Shown: piece by piece, positions 16,889-25,288 of the stretch
How positions within the stretch are numbered: position 1 is the stretch's first letter
Layout of the letters: the number at the start of each line of letters is the position of its first letter
Origin: Acidimicrobiaceae bacterium
Lineage (GTDB): Bacteria; Actinomycetota; Acidimicrobiia; Acidimicrobiales; Poriferisodalaceae
Direction: 5' to 3'
Assembly (NCBI GenBank): GCA_002721305.1
Contig: PBKA01000003.1
Location: 1 to 64,000, forward strand
DNA length: 64,000 nt
The notes under the pieces: generated by a model
Seen by the model: the letters and a program-made list of their open reading frames with translations, nothing else
Databases searched by the model: none
Told to the model about the DNA's origin: nothing
Program-made: the position numbers and the translations under genes

Positions 16889-18673
16889 CTACCTCGTCTT
16901 CGGCACACCGAGAATGCCCAAGGCTTTGGTGGCTATTTCACTAAATAGTGGAGCCGCAATTAGCCCGGCTCCGACTTGGTCTTCCGGTTCGTCGAGGACA
17001 ACAACGACGGTGATTCGTGGATCTGCCACCGGAGCGAAACCGGCAAAGATCGTCGTGTAGCAGTCGCAGTACGCTCCATCCTTCGGCTTTTCTGCTGTGC
17101 CTGTTTTGCCCGCGACCCCATAGCCGTTGACCGCTGCTCGTGTGCCCGTCCCGTTCATCACAACACCTTCAAGCATGTCGCGCATTTGCTTGGCAGTGGT
17201 CGCGCTCAGAACCGTGTGGCTTGTTAGGACTTCAAGTCGGCGAAAGGAACCGTCGGGAGTTTCGAACCCTTGGACCAGTGAAGCCGGTGTGTATCTGCCA
17301 TCGTTCGCGATGACGTTGTACGCAGCTGCAAGTTGAATTGCTGTTACGGAAACGCCTTGACCAAAGGCAATTGTGGCTGGAACCGTGCCTTCCCAATCCT
17401 GAGGCCGTTTCAGTTTGCCCCGTGTTTCCCCGGGGAGCCCTTGCATCTCGTCGCTGCCTGTCGAGTATCGCCCGAGTCCGAACCTGTGCAAATAGAAATA
17501 CAACTGATCGGGACCCACTCGTTCGCCTATCTGGATCGTCCCAATGTTCGATGACTTCGACAAGATCTCAGAGACAGTTAGTTGCCGGTCCTGTGACACG
17601 TAGGGTTCGTCAAACTCTTTGTCTGCGTACTGGTATTTGTGAGGAACTTCGAACACTTCTTCGGGGTGGATGTAGCCCAAGTCCAAAGCTGTCGCAATAG
17701 TGAAGGTCTTAACCACAGAGCCGGGTTCAAACGCCTTGATGTAGGCATGGCTTTTGCCAGGAACCCAAGGCTCACCGCTCTCCTTGTCAATAGAGATATC
17801 GGTCAACGCTAAGACTTCGGCTGTTGCAACGTCTAGGACTATTGCGGTGCCCCAATTGGCGCCACTCTCCAACACCGACTTCTTTAAGGCCTCCTCGGCT
17901 GAACGTTGAATCGGGATGTGAATGGTGGTGCGTACATCGGAGCCACGCCTCGGTGCTTCATAGTTCAAGTCGCCGCCGCGCAGTTTCACCGGCTGGTCCG
18001 AAAGCGACACGTAGTCAACGCGACTACCTGGTTGCCCCGCCAGTTGTTGGTTGAATTGCTTTTCGATTCCGTTCAGCGGGGTCTCGTCAACGTCTACTTG
18101 TCCCAGAAGGTTTCGCGCAAAACCATCCCCGTTGGGGTAGGCACGATCCGGCTCCTCTCGGAATGCAATGCCGTCAAGATTTAGTTTGCGGATGTTATCG
18201 ACGATGTCGGGGGCCACTTCTCTCTTTAAATGAACATAATTCCGATCCTCCCTGGAGAGGAGTTCATAGATTTTTTGTTCGGACATATTGAGTTCGGCGG
18301 CAATTAGCAAAGCTGTTGGGTAGGCATTGGTAATGAGCTGTGGGTTAGCGCCGATGGTCGTGGACGAGTCGGTAGTCACGAGGAACGAACCATCTCTGGA
18401 GAGGATGTTGCCTCGATCGCCTGCGATTAACGATGTTGTGATGTGTCGAGAAATTTCGCTGAGATATTGCTCTCGGTCGATTACTTGCACCTGAACAAGC
18501 CTCATTGCGATGACCCCAAGTACCCCAACGGCAAGGAGCATAAGCCACCCGACTCGCTTACTTCGGTAGCCGACCCTGCCGTAAGGCTTAGAAAACCACT
18601 GGGATTTCTTGGACGAATTTCTAGGCTGCGTTTGAGTCTGGTTTGATTCCCGGGTTTCAATAAAGACGTTCAC
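16889..18673 (-). CDS. ftsI: Septal class B penicillin-binding protein FtsI
   Basis: A 594-residue transpeptidase that cross-links septal peptidoglycan. A basic cytoplasmic head of about 40 residues and one TM (about 43-62) precede the pedestal domain and transpeptidase. The active-site triad is visible: EPGSVVK (Ser near 317), SKSSNIG, and GKTGTAEKP (near 523). The C-terminus lacks PASTA domains. It starts with GTG, 18 bp after the ftsL-like gene. It is the natural partner of FtsW. Confidence 0.95.
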   Translation of the reverse strand: MNVFIETRESNQTQTQPRNSSKKSQWFSKPYGRVGYRSKRVGWLMLLAVGVLGVIAMRLVQVQVIDREQYLSEISRHITTSLIAGDRGNILSRDGSFLVTTDSSTTIGANPQLITNAYPTALLIAAELNMSEQKIYELLSREDRNYVHLKREVAPDIVDNIRKLNLDGIAFREEPDRAYPNGDGFARNLLGQVDVDETPLNGIEKQFNQQLAGQPGSRVDYVSLSDQPVKLRGGDLNYEAPRRGSDVRTTIHIPIQRSAEEALKKSVLESGANWGTAIVLDVATAEVLALTDISIDKESGEPWVPGKSHAYIKAFEPGSVVKTFTIATALDLGYIHPEEVFEVPHKYQYADKEFDEPYVSQDRQLTVSEILSKSSNIGTIQIGERVGPDQLYFYLHRFGLGRYSTGSDEMQGLPGETRGKLKRPQDWEGTVPATIAFGQGVSVTAIQLAAAYNVIANDGRYTPASLVQGFETPDGSFRRLEVLTSHTVLSATTAKQMRDMLEGVVMNGTGTRAAVNGYGVAGKTGTAEKPKDGAYCDCYTTIFAGFAPVADPRITVVVVLDEPEDQVGAGLIAAPLFSEIATKALGILGVPKTR

Positions 18674-18691
18674 TGAGTAGCCGGGCCCTGT

Positions 18692-19183
18692 CTATCTTCC
18701 GCTTTTTGGAGATTCGAATGTCACCGTCTCTGCTAGTAGGTGATCCACCGAAAATCGTTCGACGCCCGTTGGTTCCTGAGATGGAACGTCACTGCGGGTG
18801 TTGCGCAAAGCTATGTCTTCTGGTCGGACTCTTATCTGCGTTACCGATTCCGCCTGCCGCAAGGTCGATTCTTCGTCGACCCATTGTGCGACCTTGTTCG
18901 GGGCTACCGCGTTCTCATACCGGAGGCGAAGTTCTCGAACATCACTTTCGCTGGCACTTATTTGCTCCTCCAGCTGGTTGATTCTCACATGCCTATCGCT
19001 AATCACGGCCTCGAACATTGCATGGCCAAGAAGAATCACTAAAGCGATAACGCCAAGAATGGTTGTAACGCCTACGACTCGGTTACCTAATGAACTACGA
19101 CGCGAAGAACTTTCAACACGAGCGCCATCGCCAATTTCGATGACATCGGGCTTCACCGGTCGTTCGGTTAGGACGGCGGCCAC
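18692..19183 (-). CDS. FtsL-like septum-formation protein
   Basis: A 163-residue bitopic protein. A cytoplasmic head of about 35 residues is followed by a TM segment (about 36-56) and a predicted coiled coil (about 62-95, rich in Glu, Gln, Leu), then a tail without known motifs. FtsL diverges so fast that length, topology and position between rsmH and ftsI are the main evidence. It would stabilise the FtsQ-FtsB-FtsL trimer that activates FtsWI. It lies five bases from rsmH. Confidence 0.78.
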   Translation of the reverse strand: MAAVLTERPVKPDVIEIGDGARVESSSRRSSLGNRVVGVTTILGVIALVILLGHAMFEAVISDRHVRINQLEEQISASESDVRELRLRYENAVAPNKVAQWVDEESTLRQAESVTQIRVRPEDIALRNTRSDVPSQEPTGVERFSVDHLLAETVTFESPKSGR

Positions 19184-19188
19184 GAGAC

Positions 19189-20181
19189 TTATGCCTCACC
19201 CACCGGAAGGCGTTCTGCCGCCCTGAAACGGGCGCTGGCCGCTCTCGGGTTCGCCTCTATCTCTTCCACAGTGGGGCGGACCACTTTTCTGCGTAAAAGC
19301 CTGACATTTGGTTCGGAGTTGCATACACACGGAAGGGTGGATGGGCATACACAAATCCCGTCCGCCGCGTCACGGAACACTTGTTTCACAATTCTGTCCT
19401 CTCCAGAGTGGTATGAAAGAACGACGATTCGACCTCCTGGTCTCAGCCGTTCGATTGTTTGATTCAACGCCGGTTCGATGAGCCTGAGCTCGTCATTGAC
19501 GGCGATGCGAATCGCTTGAAAAGTCCTCATGGCCGGATGACGTCCGGATCTTCGGGCTGGTGCGGGCACCGCCTCGCGAACCAGTTCTGCAAGTTCCTGC
19601 GTCGACTCCACGGGACGCTGAGCAACTATTGATTTCGCGATTCGACGAGCGAACCGCTCATCAGCGTTGGCTCGCAGCAGTGAAGTCAGTTCATCTTCGT
19701 TGCAGGTGTTTACGATGGTGGCCGCGTCGAGGGGCTCATTGGGGTCCATCCGCATATCTAGCGAACCATCAAAACGGTACGAAAAGCCCCGTTGGGGTGT
19801 ATCGAGCTGATGGCTACTAACCCCTAGGTCGAAAATTGCTCCGCTCAAGTCCCGGCCATCAGCATCAACTATCTTGCCGATGTCATCGAATCTGGCGTGA
19901 AGCACCCTGGCTCTGGTTCCGAAACTTTGCAGACGTTGGGCAGCAACCGCTGCGGCATGAGGATCGCGGTCAAGTCCGAGGAGAAACGCTTCGGCGTTTT
20001 GTTCCAATATCGCTTGTGCGTGGCCACCGCCCCCAACCGTGGCATCCACGAAAAGCCCGTCATTTATGGGCCTAAACGCTTCCAGAACTTCCCTGAGCAT
20101 CACCGGCTCATGCCCGAAAGATGCCGGTGTCCCGGAACAAACAACTGGAGAAGACCCAAGGTGCTTCGCGTCCTTGGTCAT
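19189..20181 (-). CDS. rsmH: 16S rRNA (cytosine(1402)-N4)-methyltransferase
   Basis: A 330-residue SAM-dependent methyltransferase that modifies C1402 of 16S rRNA in the decoding centre. Motifs: HEPVMLREVLEAF, the SAM loop DATVGGGGHA, FDLGVSSHQLD, RGFSYRFDGSLDMRMD and LSYHSGEDRIVK, all typical. Its ATG overlaps the mraZ stop (ATGA), the usual coupling at the head of a dcw cluster. Confidence 0.97.
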   Translation of the reverse strand: MTKDAKHLGSSPVVCSGTPASFGHEPVMLREVLEAFRPINDGLFVDATVGGGGHAQAILEQNAEAFLLGLDRDPHAAAVAAQRLQSFGTRARVLHARFDDIGKIVDADGRDLSGAIFDLGVSSHQLDTPQRGFSYRFDGSLDMRMDPNEPLDAATIVNTCNEDELTSLLRANADERFARRIAKSIVAQRPVESTQELAELVREAVPAPARRSGRHPAMRTFQAIRIAVNDELRLIEPALNQTIERLRPGGRIVVLSYHSGEDRIVKQVFRDAADGICVCPSTLPCVCNSEPNVRLLRRKVVRPTVEEIEANPRAASARFRAAERLPVGEA

Positions 20182-20621
20182 GTTTGATCGCTATCAGAGA
20201 ATTCGTCTGGGGACTCCAGCAATGAATCCCCGACTTCTGTGACTTCTTGCCAACGAGATCTATCCCAAATCTCTACCTCATCTATGGCCCCAACAATCAC
20301 GCACTCGCGTTCTAAACGGGCGAATAACCGCAAGTCTTCAGGAACCGCTATTCGTCCTTGTTTGTCGGGGAGGACACGAGCGGCCCCAGCGCCGAAGGAT
20401 CTCTTGGCGGAGCGGTGACGCACGTCTCCTTCTTCGGAACGCGAGGCCATAGCTTGCGCAATGTCATGGAATCGCGTCGGAGTGAGCAGCGCCAAACAGC
20501 CTTCCGAGCCCTTGATTAAGAAACCACTTTGGTCAAAAGATGCACGAAAAGAAGCAGGTAAGACAATTCGCCCTTTGGCGTCTAGCGCATGTTCAAACTG
20601 GCCTACGAAAAGTTCATCCAC
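20178..20621 (-). CDS. mraZ: Transcriptional regulator MraZ
   Basis: A 147-residue double SpoVT/AbrB-fold DNA-binding protein that controls its own dcw operon. The N-terminal half carries FVGQFEHALDAKGRIVLPASFR-type sequence and the second half repeats the pattern as VLPDKQGRIAVPEDLR. I place the start at GTG 20621, which puts the FVGQ motif at residue 5 and has an AGG six to eight bases upstream. The open frame continues to GTG 20645, giving a longer head without family precedent. Four direct boxes lie 71-104 bp upstream and should be its operator. Confidence 0.92.
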   Translation of the reverse strand: MDELFVGQFEHALDAKGRIVLPASFRASFDQSGFLIKGSEGCLALLTPTRFHDIAQAMASRSEEGDVRHRSAKRSFGAGAARVLPDKQGRIAVPEDLRLFARLERECVIVGAIDEVEIWDRSRWQEVTEVGDSLLESPDEFSDSDQT

Positions 20622-20691
20622 GTCTGACCTAACCAATCCCCCCACTGGTGATGCGGAGAGTCGAGGTAACGCAGGAATAAAAGAGGCTTAA

Positions 20692-20725
20692 CCACTTTGC
20701 TCCCTATCGCGCCACATTGTGCCAC
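20692..20725 (-). promoter_or_regulatory. MraZ operator: four GTGG-type boxes with 10-nt period
   Basis: Read on the minus strand towards mraZ, GTGG occurs at 20725-20722 and 20715-20712, AGGG at 20705-20702 and GTGG at 20695-20692, each start exactly 10 bases from the next. MraZ is known to bind TGGG- or AAAGTG-type direct repeats at this spacing in E. coli and Mycoplasma. The spacing and position are seen; binding is inferred. Confidence 0.75.
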
Positions 20726-20874
20726 TTTATGGTCTTTTGGGTCCTTAGTCCAGCCATTTGGGAACACTTTCACCACTATGCGTCGTTGTAATCGAATCAC
20801 ATTGGTGTAATTAACCACATTAAGTGGCCTGAAACGGCACTCTGAGTGTTTGATTCTCACTTAAAGCATTATTC

Positions 20875-20904
20875 GGAAGGCCTAGCCGACTGGTGCGGCC
20901 TTCC
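20875..20904 (-). terminator. Possible hairpin terminator downstream of the HNH gene
   Basis: GGAAGGCC (20875-20882) and GGCCTTCC (20897-20904) form a perfect 8-bp stem with a 14-base loop, about 90 bp beyond the HNH stop. No clear U-run follows on the minus strand, so intrinsic termination is uncertain. It may instead be a processing or protein-binding site. Confidence 0.35.
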
Positions 20905-20990
20905 TGGAGTTCTTGCGACAATTTTGAACTCGCCGTCTTGCGGTGAGTGGGGACCTAGCCGTTAGCAAGAACAGACCGTTTGAATTCTTG

Positions 20991-21527
20991 CTACGCGCTC
21001 AATGACAGCAGGGTCGGAATGTATGTCTCCCATTCTGCTGGAACGCCCTGACGGAGGGCCGCTGCTACTGCGATTGGTTCCGGAGCGTGAGGAACCTTTC
21101 GTAGCTTGTATCTCGAATGTTCCGGAAGCGTGTCGCCCTTAGCTACGTTGCATGATCGGCAGCACGCAACCACATTTTCCCATTCATGCTCGCCGCCTTT
21201 GCTGCGCGGATACACGTGGTCTATGCATTCCGCTCTGCCTCCACAGTATTGACACTGGTAGGCATCACGCGCAAAGAGTGCTTTGCGGTGGAGCGGAGCG
21301 CGTCGTCTGTACGGAGCTGCGACTTGGTAGCGGAGTCGGACGATTGATGGAACGAACACGTCAAGTCGTTCGGAATGGATAATTTGATCGCGTTCGTGGA
21401 CCGTCTCGACCTTTTCAGCTATCAGAAGTAGCAACGCCCTCCTGACAGAAACTATCGAAAGAGGTCGGAATCCAACATCTAGCAGCAAGGTCCGCTCCGA
21501 GAGGACTGAACTACCCCCACCGCTCAT
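20991..21527 (-). CDS. HNH endonuclease family protein
   Basis: A 178-residue protein ending in an HNH nuclease domain. Zinc-binding CQYC (92-95), the catalytic IDHV (102-105, core DH), ENVVACCRSCN (117-127) and K130 form a complete HNH-4 type motif. The N-terminal 80 residues carry the actinobacterial pattern LLLDVGFRPLSIVSVRRAL. Single-copy chromosomal members are widespread in Actinobacteria, where they are not attached to mobile elements; the substrate is unknown. I chose the ATG at 21527 because it overlaps the upstream gene's stop by four bases (ATGA). The open frame reaches a TTG at 21566. Confidence 0.88.
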   Translation of the reverse strand: MSGGGSSVLSERTLLLDVGFRPLSIVSVRRALLLLIAEKVETVHERDQIIHSERLDVFVPSIVRLRYQVAAPYRRRAPLHRKALFARDAYQCQYCGGRAECIDHVYPRSKGGEHEWENVVACCRSCNVAKGDTLPEHSRYKLRKVPHAPEPIAVAAALRQGVPAEWETYIPTLLSLSA

Positions 21528-21805
21528 ACAGTTTCTGACTTCCACTTCTTGCACCAATCTAACCAAGCCACAATGTCGGCCCCATGCAGGCTGGGGTCAG
21601 CTGCACCCTTGCCTCCATACATGGTCACTAAGCGAAATTCGAGAAAGCTATTAGCCGGCACCGGCAAGAATGGGGCCTTGCTCCACCAGCGGGCGGGGAC
21701 CATGCGAAACCAAGTGACGATGGCCACCGGCCAAAGTCGTGGGCGCACAAGGACCGCACCCGCTGCGGCTATGAGTAATCGCGTAGCACTTGATGGAGTA
21801 GCCAC
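21524..21805 (-). CDS. Conserved hypothetical small protein (actinobacterial)
   Basis: About 93 residues from GTG 21805. It has a hydrophobic N-terminal helix followed by a proline/tryptophan-rich stretch (RPRLWPVAIVTW, ARWWSKAPFLP), a YGGKG motif and DIVAWLDWCKKWK at the end. I recognise this pattern in uncharacterised actinobacterial proteins but know no function. The GTG start lies 10 bases after the ROK stop; a longer frame to ATG 21877 would overlap the kinase by 62 bp. Its stop couples to the HNH gene. Confidence 0.7.
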   Translation of the reverse strand: MATPSSATRLLIAAAGAVLVRPRLWPVAIVTWFRMVPARWWSKAPFLPVPANSFLEFRLVTMYGGKGAADPSLHGADIVAWLDWCKKWKSETV

Positions 21806-21815
21806 GCCACAGATT

Positions 21816-22718
21816 CTAATCTGATCTACTGCCCCGAACGGCTTTCTCCGTACTTCTGAATCCGATTGCGGCTGCACCCACTATCGGCGCGTTATGACCG
21901 AGTTCGACTGTTGAAATTCTGACACCCTGGGAGAATTCCAATTGGCAGCGTCGAGCCAATTCCCGGTTCGCAGCATCTAAGAAGGGCTCTCCAAATCCAA
22001 GAGCAACAGACCCTCCGATCAGTACTTGTTCAAGATCCAAGAGGTTCACGACAGAGGCGACCGCTCTTCCAACCATTGTGCCTGCCCGGACTTTTTCATT
22101 TGTATCGGCCTTGGATGGCTTTGTTCCGATACGTCGCTCTATTGCTGGCCCTGAAGCTTCGGCCTCGAGGCACCCTTGGGCACCGCACCCGCATCGGGCG
22201 CCTTCGGGTTCCACTATCACATGTCCAATGTGTCCTGCATTGCCGCTGGCACCGTCTAAGAGCATCCCGTCGACGACAAGTCCGCCACCCACTCCTGTCG
22301 ATACCACCATTGCCAAGAAGTTCTTGAACCTTCTTCCTGCGCCATACCAAGCTTCGCCTAGCGCCAAAGCCTTCGCGTCGTTATCTATTGCAACCGAGAC
22401 TCCTAAAGTGTCTTCAAGCTTGCTCGAGAGCGGAAATGCGCGCCAAGCAGGAATATTCAGGGGAGAAACCAAAACCCCGTTCAGCGTCATAGGTCCACCA
22501 CATCCAACCCCACAGACGTCATAAGAAGCGCAATCTTGGGTGACGGTTCCGATGAGATCGACTAGTGCTTCGAAGAGGACATCTTCGCTAGTGGTCGACG
22601 GAGTCGGAACTTCGTCTCGGGCAAGCACACGACCGTCACTGCCCACCAACCCCGCCGCTAACTTCGTGCCCCCGATGTCGATAGCCAGGGCGATCTGGGT
22701 TGGCGCGTTGTGACTCAG
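21816..22718 (-). CDS. ROK family sugar kinase (glucokinase-like), probable CTG start
   Basis: A 300-residue ROK kinase, probably phosphorylating glucose or a related sugar with ATP. The phosphate-binding DIGGTK (14-19), the catalytic Asp in AIDNDAKALALGEAW (near 109) and the ROK zinc motif CGCGAQGC (near 175-186, following GHIGH) are all present. The conserved N-terminus lies in frame upstream of every ATG, GTG or TTG start; the first TTG/GTG pair (22652-22649) falls after DIGGTK. The frame is closed upstream by a TAG. The best start is CTG at 22718, overlapping the DUF3040 stop as CTGA with GGGA six bases upstream. A sequencing error is the alternative. Confidence 0.85.
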   Translation of the reverse strand: MSHNAPTQIALAIDIGGTKLAAGLVGSDGRVLARDEVPTPSTTSEDVLFEALVDLIGTVTQDCASYDVCGVGCGGPMTLNGVLVSPLNIPAWRAFPLSSKLEDTLGVSVAIDNDAKALALGEAWYGAGRRFKNFLAMVVSTGVGGGLVVDGMLLDGASGNAGHIGHVIVEPEGARCGCGAQGCLEAEASGPAIERRIGTKPSKADTNEKVRAGTMVGRAVASVVNLLDLEQVLIGGSVALGFGEPFLDAANRELARRCQLEFSQGVRISTVELGHNAPIVGAAAIGFRSTEKAVRGSRSD

Positions 22719-23092
22719 AGGTCGTCCCGGCGGAGCCGATTGCGCATCCGTTCGGACAAGCCCCCCATGTTTGCGCGCATCTGGCCACTACGAACTTGGC
22801 CGGTCACCTTTTGGAATCCTGCCTTACCCATTTTCCTGAGGTTTCGCTCGATAATGATGGCGCAGACAAACATTGTGAGGAATGCAACGAACGCTAGGCC
22901 GAAATGGATTTGAAGGGCGGCGATGATGCCGACTAGCCCGACGATCCCAACAATGGCAGCCCACTTGATGTTTCGAAGGGCGTGTCGATAGAGGGTGGTC
23001 TCTCCGACTTCGCGCGCGAATTCGGGGTCGGAGTCGTAGAACTCCTTTTCGATCTCATGGAGTATGCGCTGTTCGTCGTCAGAGAGCGGCAA
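22715..23092 (-). CDS. DUF3040 membrane protein
   Basis: A 125-residue protein with the DUF3040 start PLSDDEQRILHEIEKEFYDSDPEFA, split by a short helix from two TM segments (about 44-62 and 66-84), and a basic tail. The family is confined to Actinobacteria and has no established function. The start is TTG with GGAAG upstream. Its TGA overlaps the probable CTG start of the ROK kinase. Confidence 0.86.
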   Translation of the reverse strand: MPLSDDEQRILHEIEKEFYDSDPEFAREVGETTLYRHALRNIKWAAIVGIVGLVGIIAALQIHFGLAFVAFLTMFVCAIIIERNLRKMGKAGFQKVTGQVRSGQMRANMGGLSERMRNRLRRDDL

Positions 23093-23130
23093 TGGATCTT
23101 CCGTTCGTCGGTTCTACCAGTGTAGGACCA

Positions 23131-24372
23131 CTACTGCTCGAGATCGACATCACCAGCCTCATCAATCCTGCTTGGGGGTCTTCTTTTCGTAAATCCCGGC
23201 CCGATAGCAGAGTCACCGTACTGCTCTCTTATACGATCTATAGCGCTCGAAAGCCGCCTCCAACCTGAATTTTGGGGCTCGGTGTCTACCAGAGTTAGCT
23301 GACGAGGCCCTGCCGGTCCCAAGCGACTTAGGCCAACTCCGAGCAGTCTCACACCCTGATCGAGGTCGAGTTGAGCAAGCAATTCGGTGGCCTTTTCAGC
23401 TATTTCGGGCAAGGTGTCTACAGGTTCTTCGACAGTTATCGATCTGGTTACATAGGACATGTCGGGACGTCGCACCTTTAGCTGGATAGTTCGGCCGGCG
23501 GTCCCTTGAGTTCGAGCACGCGCGGAAACAGCATCAGAAAGCCTGATAATTTCGCTTTCCAACACGTCCCTGGCATAAACGTCCGCGGGGAAAGTTTCCT
23601 CATGACTTATTGACTTTCGTTGTCGGTCAGAATCAACCCGGCGAACATCAATGCCTTTGCTGAGTTGGGAAAGATGAGCCCCATGCGAGACTCCGAGTGC
23701 GTCAATCAGCGCTTCCTCTGGGATCGCTGCCAACTCCCCCACGGTGGAAATTCCCATTGACCGTAACTTCTGAAGGGTGACCGTCCCTACACCCCATAAC
23801 GCTTCCACCGGGTGGGCCTCCAAGAAACTCTTCTGACTTTCCTGATGGACGACATATATACCAACTCCTGGCCGAACTCCTTCAGGGGTCAATTGAGGTT
23901 TTGCCGCCACTGAAGCCAATTTGGCAAGCAACTTTGAATTAGCGACCCCTACTGAACAATCGAGCCCAACGCTTTCATAGACATCGCTTCGCAGCTGCCA
24001 AGCAATCTCTTCGGAGCTTCCGAACAGCCTGTGGGCCCCTCCGACATCAAGAAATGCTTCGTCCAATGCAATGGGCTCTACGGCTGGTGTCACCGAGTGG
24101 AAGATCTGGTGAACCTGTCGAGAGACTTCTCTGTAACGAGAAAAATCTGATCGCACGAAAACGGCGTCGGGACATAGTTTTCTAGCGACGACACTGGACA
24201 TCGCTGATTTCACACCCATGGCGCGCGCCTCGTAGCTGGCGGAAGCAATCACACCCCGCTCAGAGTCGCCACCAACAACTACGGGTTTCCCGATGAGCGA
24301 GGGATCATTTTGCCGTTCAACCTCGACATAAAAAGCGTCCATGTCGACATGGAGAATTGATAGCTCACCCAT
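23131..24372 (-). CDS. dinB: DNA polymerase IV (Y-family)
   Basis: A 413-residue translesion polymerase. The palm motifs HVDMDAFYVEVE (with catalytic Asp and the FY steric gate) and ALDEAFLDVGG are intact, as are SYEARAMGVKSAM of the fingers and VGVANSKLLAKLAS. The thumb helix-hairpin-helix follows (ALWGVGTVTLQKLRSMGI), then the little-finger domain. No SOS-type palindrome GAAC-N4-GTTC is seen in the 56 bp upstream, so LexA control is not evident here. The tail has no clear clamp-binding peptide. Confidence 0.94.
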   Translation of the reverse strand: MGELSILHVDMDAFYVEVERQNDPSLIGKPVVVGGDSERGVIASASYEARAMGVKSAMSSVVARKLCPDAVFVRSDFSRYREVSRQVHQIFHSVTPAVEPIALDEAFLDVGGAHRLFGSSEEIAWQLRSDVYESVGLDCSVGVANSKLLAKLASVAAKPQLTPEGVRPGVGIYVVHQESQKSFLEAHPVEALWGVGTVTLQKLRSMGISTVGELAAIPEEALIDALGVSHGAHLSQLSKGIDVRRVDSDRQRKSISHEETFPADVYARDVLESEIIRLSDAVSARARTQGTAGRTIQLKVRRPDMSYVTRSITVEEPVDTLPEIAEKATELLAQLDLDQGVRLLGVGLSRLGPAGPRQLTLVDTEPQNSGWRRLSSAIDRIREQYGDSAIGPGFTKRRPPSRIDEAGDVDLEQ

Positions 24373-24428
24373 CGAATCACCAGAGCCAATTGGGGTTAGT
24401 GCGGAAATTCCATCGATCTGGGTCCAAT

Positions 24429-24938
24429 TTATGTCCGCTCTACATGGAGGTCACTGATGTTGGTGCCGAGTATGCGATACCGAAACTCTCCATCCTTTGG
24501 AACTTCATCGTTCAAATACCCGAGTAGTGGCTCGCGCAGCCACAACTGTTGGCCATCGAGCAGGTCCGCTAAATCCTCTTTGGGGATCCAATCTGCTGCT
24601 TGGACTATGCCGTCGGGATCATCAATATGCAGCTGGCCGTGGTAACTCGTCGCTAGGTGAACCTCGACTCGCAAAGTCCAGTCCATATCTGGGGCTATCG
24701 CGGCGACCGTGTAGACCGGTCCAATCCAGTCCTTTATTGATAGCCCGGTTTCCTCTGCGACTTCACGGGTCAAGCCCTGTAGAACAGTTTCGCCTTCGTC
24801 GATGACTCCCCCCGGTGTGCTCCAGTCGGTACGCCCACCCTTCCGGTGATTGTGCACCATAAGAACGCGACCTGCATCAAGGATGACCCCACCTCCTACC
24901 GTCCATCTGCGCACGTCTAGAGTTTGCCATCCGTGCAT
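24429..24938 (-). CDS. NUDIX hydrolase
   Basis: A 169-residue NUDIX protein. The complete box GX5EX7REUXEEXGU is present from GGVIDEGE to REVAEETGL (about 43-66), so magnesium-dependent pyrophosphohydrolase activity is expected; the substrate is unknown. I place the start at ATG 24938, which has GGAG four to five bases upstream. The ATG at 24953 has no ribosome site and would overlap the divergent gene. Only eight bases then separate the two divergent start codons. Confidence 0.88.
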   Translation of the reverse strand: MHGWQTLDVRRWTVGGGVILDAGRVLMVHNHRKGGRTDWSTPGGVIDEGETVLQGLTREVAEETGLSIKDWIGPVYTVAAIAPDMDWTLRVEVHLATSYHGQLHIDDPDGIVQAADWIPKEDLADLLDGQQLWLREPLLGYLNDEVPKDGEFRYRILGTNISDLHVERT

Positions 24939-24946
24939 GCTTCTCC

Positions 24947-25288
24947 GTGACATCCGAATACGATGCTGAGGTGCAAGATCCGCCGAAACAAGCTCCTAAT
25001 CGGGACTCACTTCCGCAAAGTTTTGAGATACCCAGTGCTTTGCCATCGGTAACTGCGAGGGCGTTGGCGTTTGCGGCCATTATCACTGCGAGTGTTTGTG
25101 GTGGCTTGATGGGCTTTGCTTTGGGTCGCCTTCAGTGGGGCACTACTGACGGTGCCTGGGTGTTTATGACCGCCTGCCTGGGGTCCTTCATCGCTTCGAC
25201 GGGCGTGGGTATCGTCTCTGTTCTCGTTCTTAGAGCGATGGCGGAATGGAGTGACGTCGCTTCAATTAGAGCGCGGCGAAACAAATGA
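24947..25288 (+). CDS. Small two-TM membrane protein
   Basis: A 113-residue protein of unknown function. A hydrophilic N-terminus of about 35 residues, rich in Pro, Glu and Asp, is followed by two TM segments (about 39-62 and 68-95) and a basic end. It starts with GTG. The stop overlaps the start of the inositol-phosphatase gene by four bases (ATGA), so the pair is translationally coupled and heads the mtrA-mtrB-type operon. Confidence 0.72.
   Translation: MTSEYDAEVQDPPKQAPNRDSLPQSFEIPSALPSVTARALAFAAIITASVCGGLMGFALGRLQWGTTDGAWVFMTACLGSFIASTGVGIVSVLVLRAMAEWSDVASIRARRNK

Larger units (their letters stand above)
20646..20990. other. Intergenic region upstream of the dcw cluster
   Basis: This 345-bp stretch between the HNH gene and mraZ has no convincing gene. 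It holds the MraZ boxes (20692-20725) and a hairpin (20875-20904). A weak -35/-10-like pair may lie on the minus strand near 20727-20755, which would place the boxes over the transcription start, but the match is poor. The remainder, including a CCACATTAAGTGG palindrome near 20817-20829, has no assigned role. Confidence 0.5.

Noticed and set aside
24373-24428. SOS box upstream of dinB
   Set aside because: No GAAC-N4-GTTC palindrome or near match is present in this gap.
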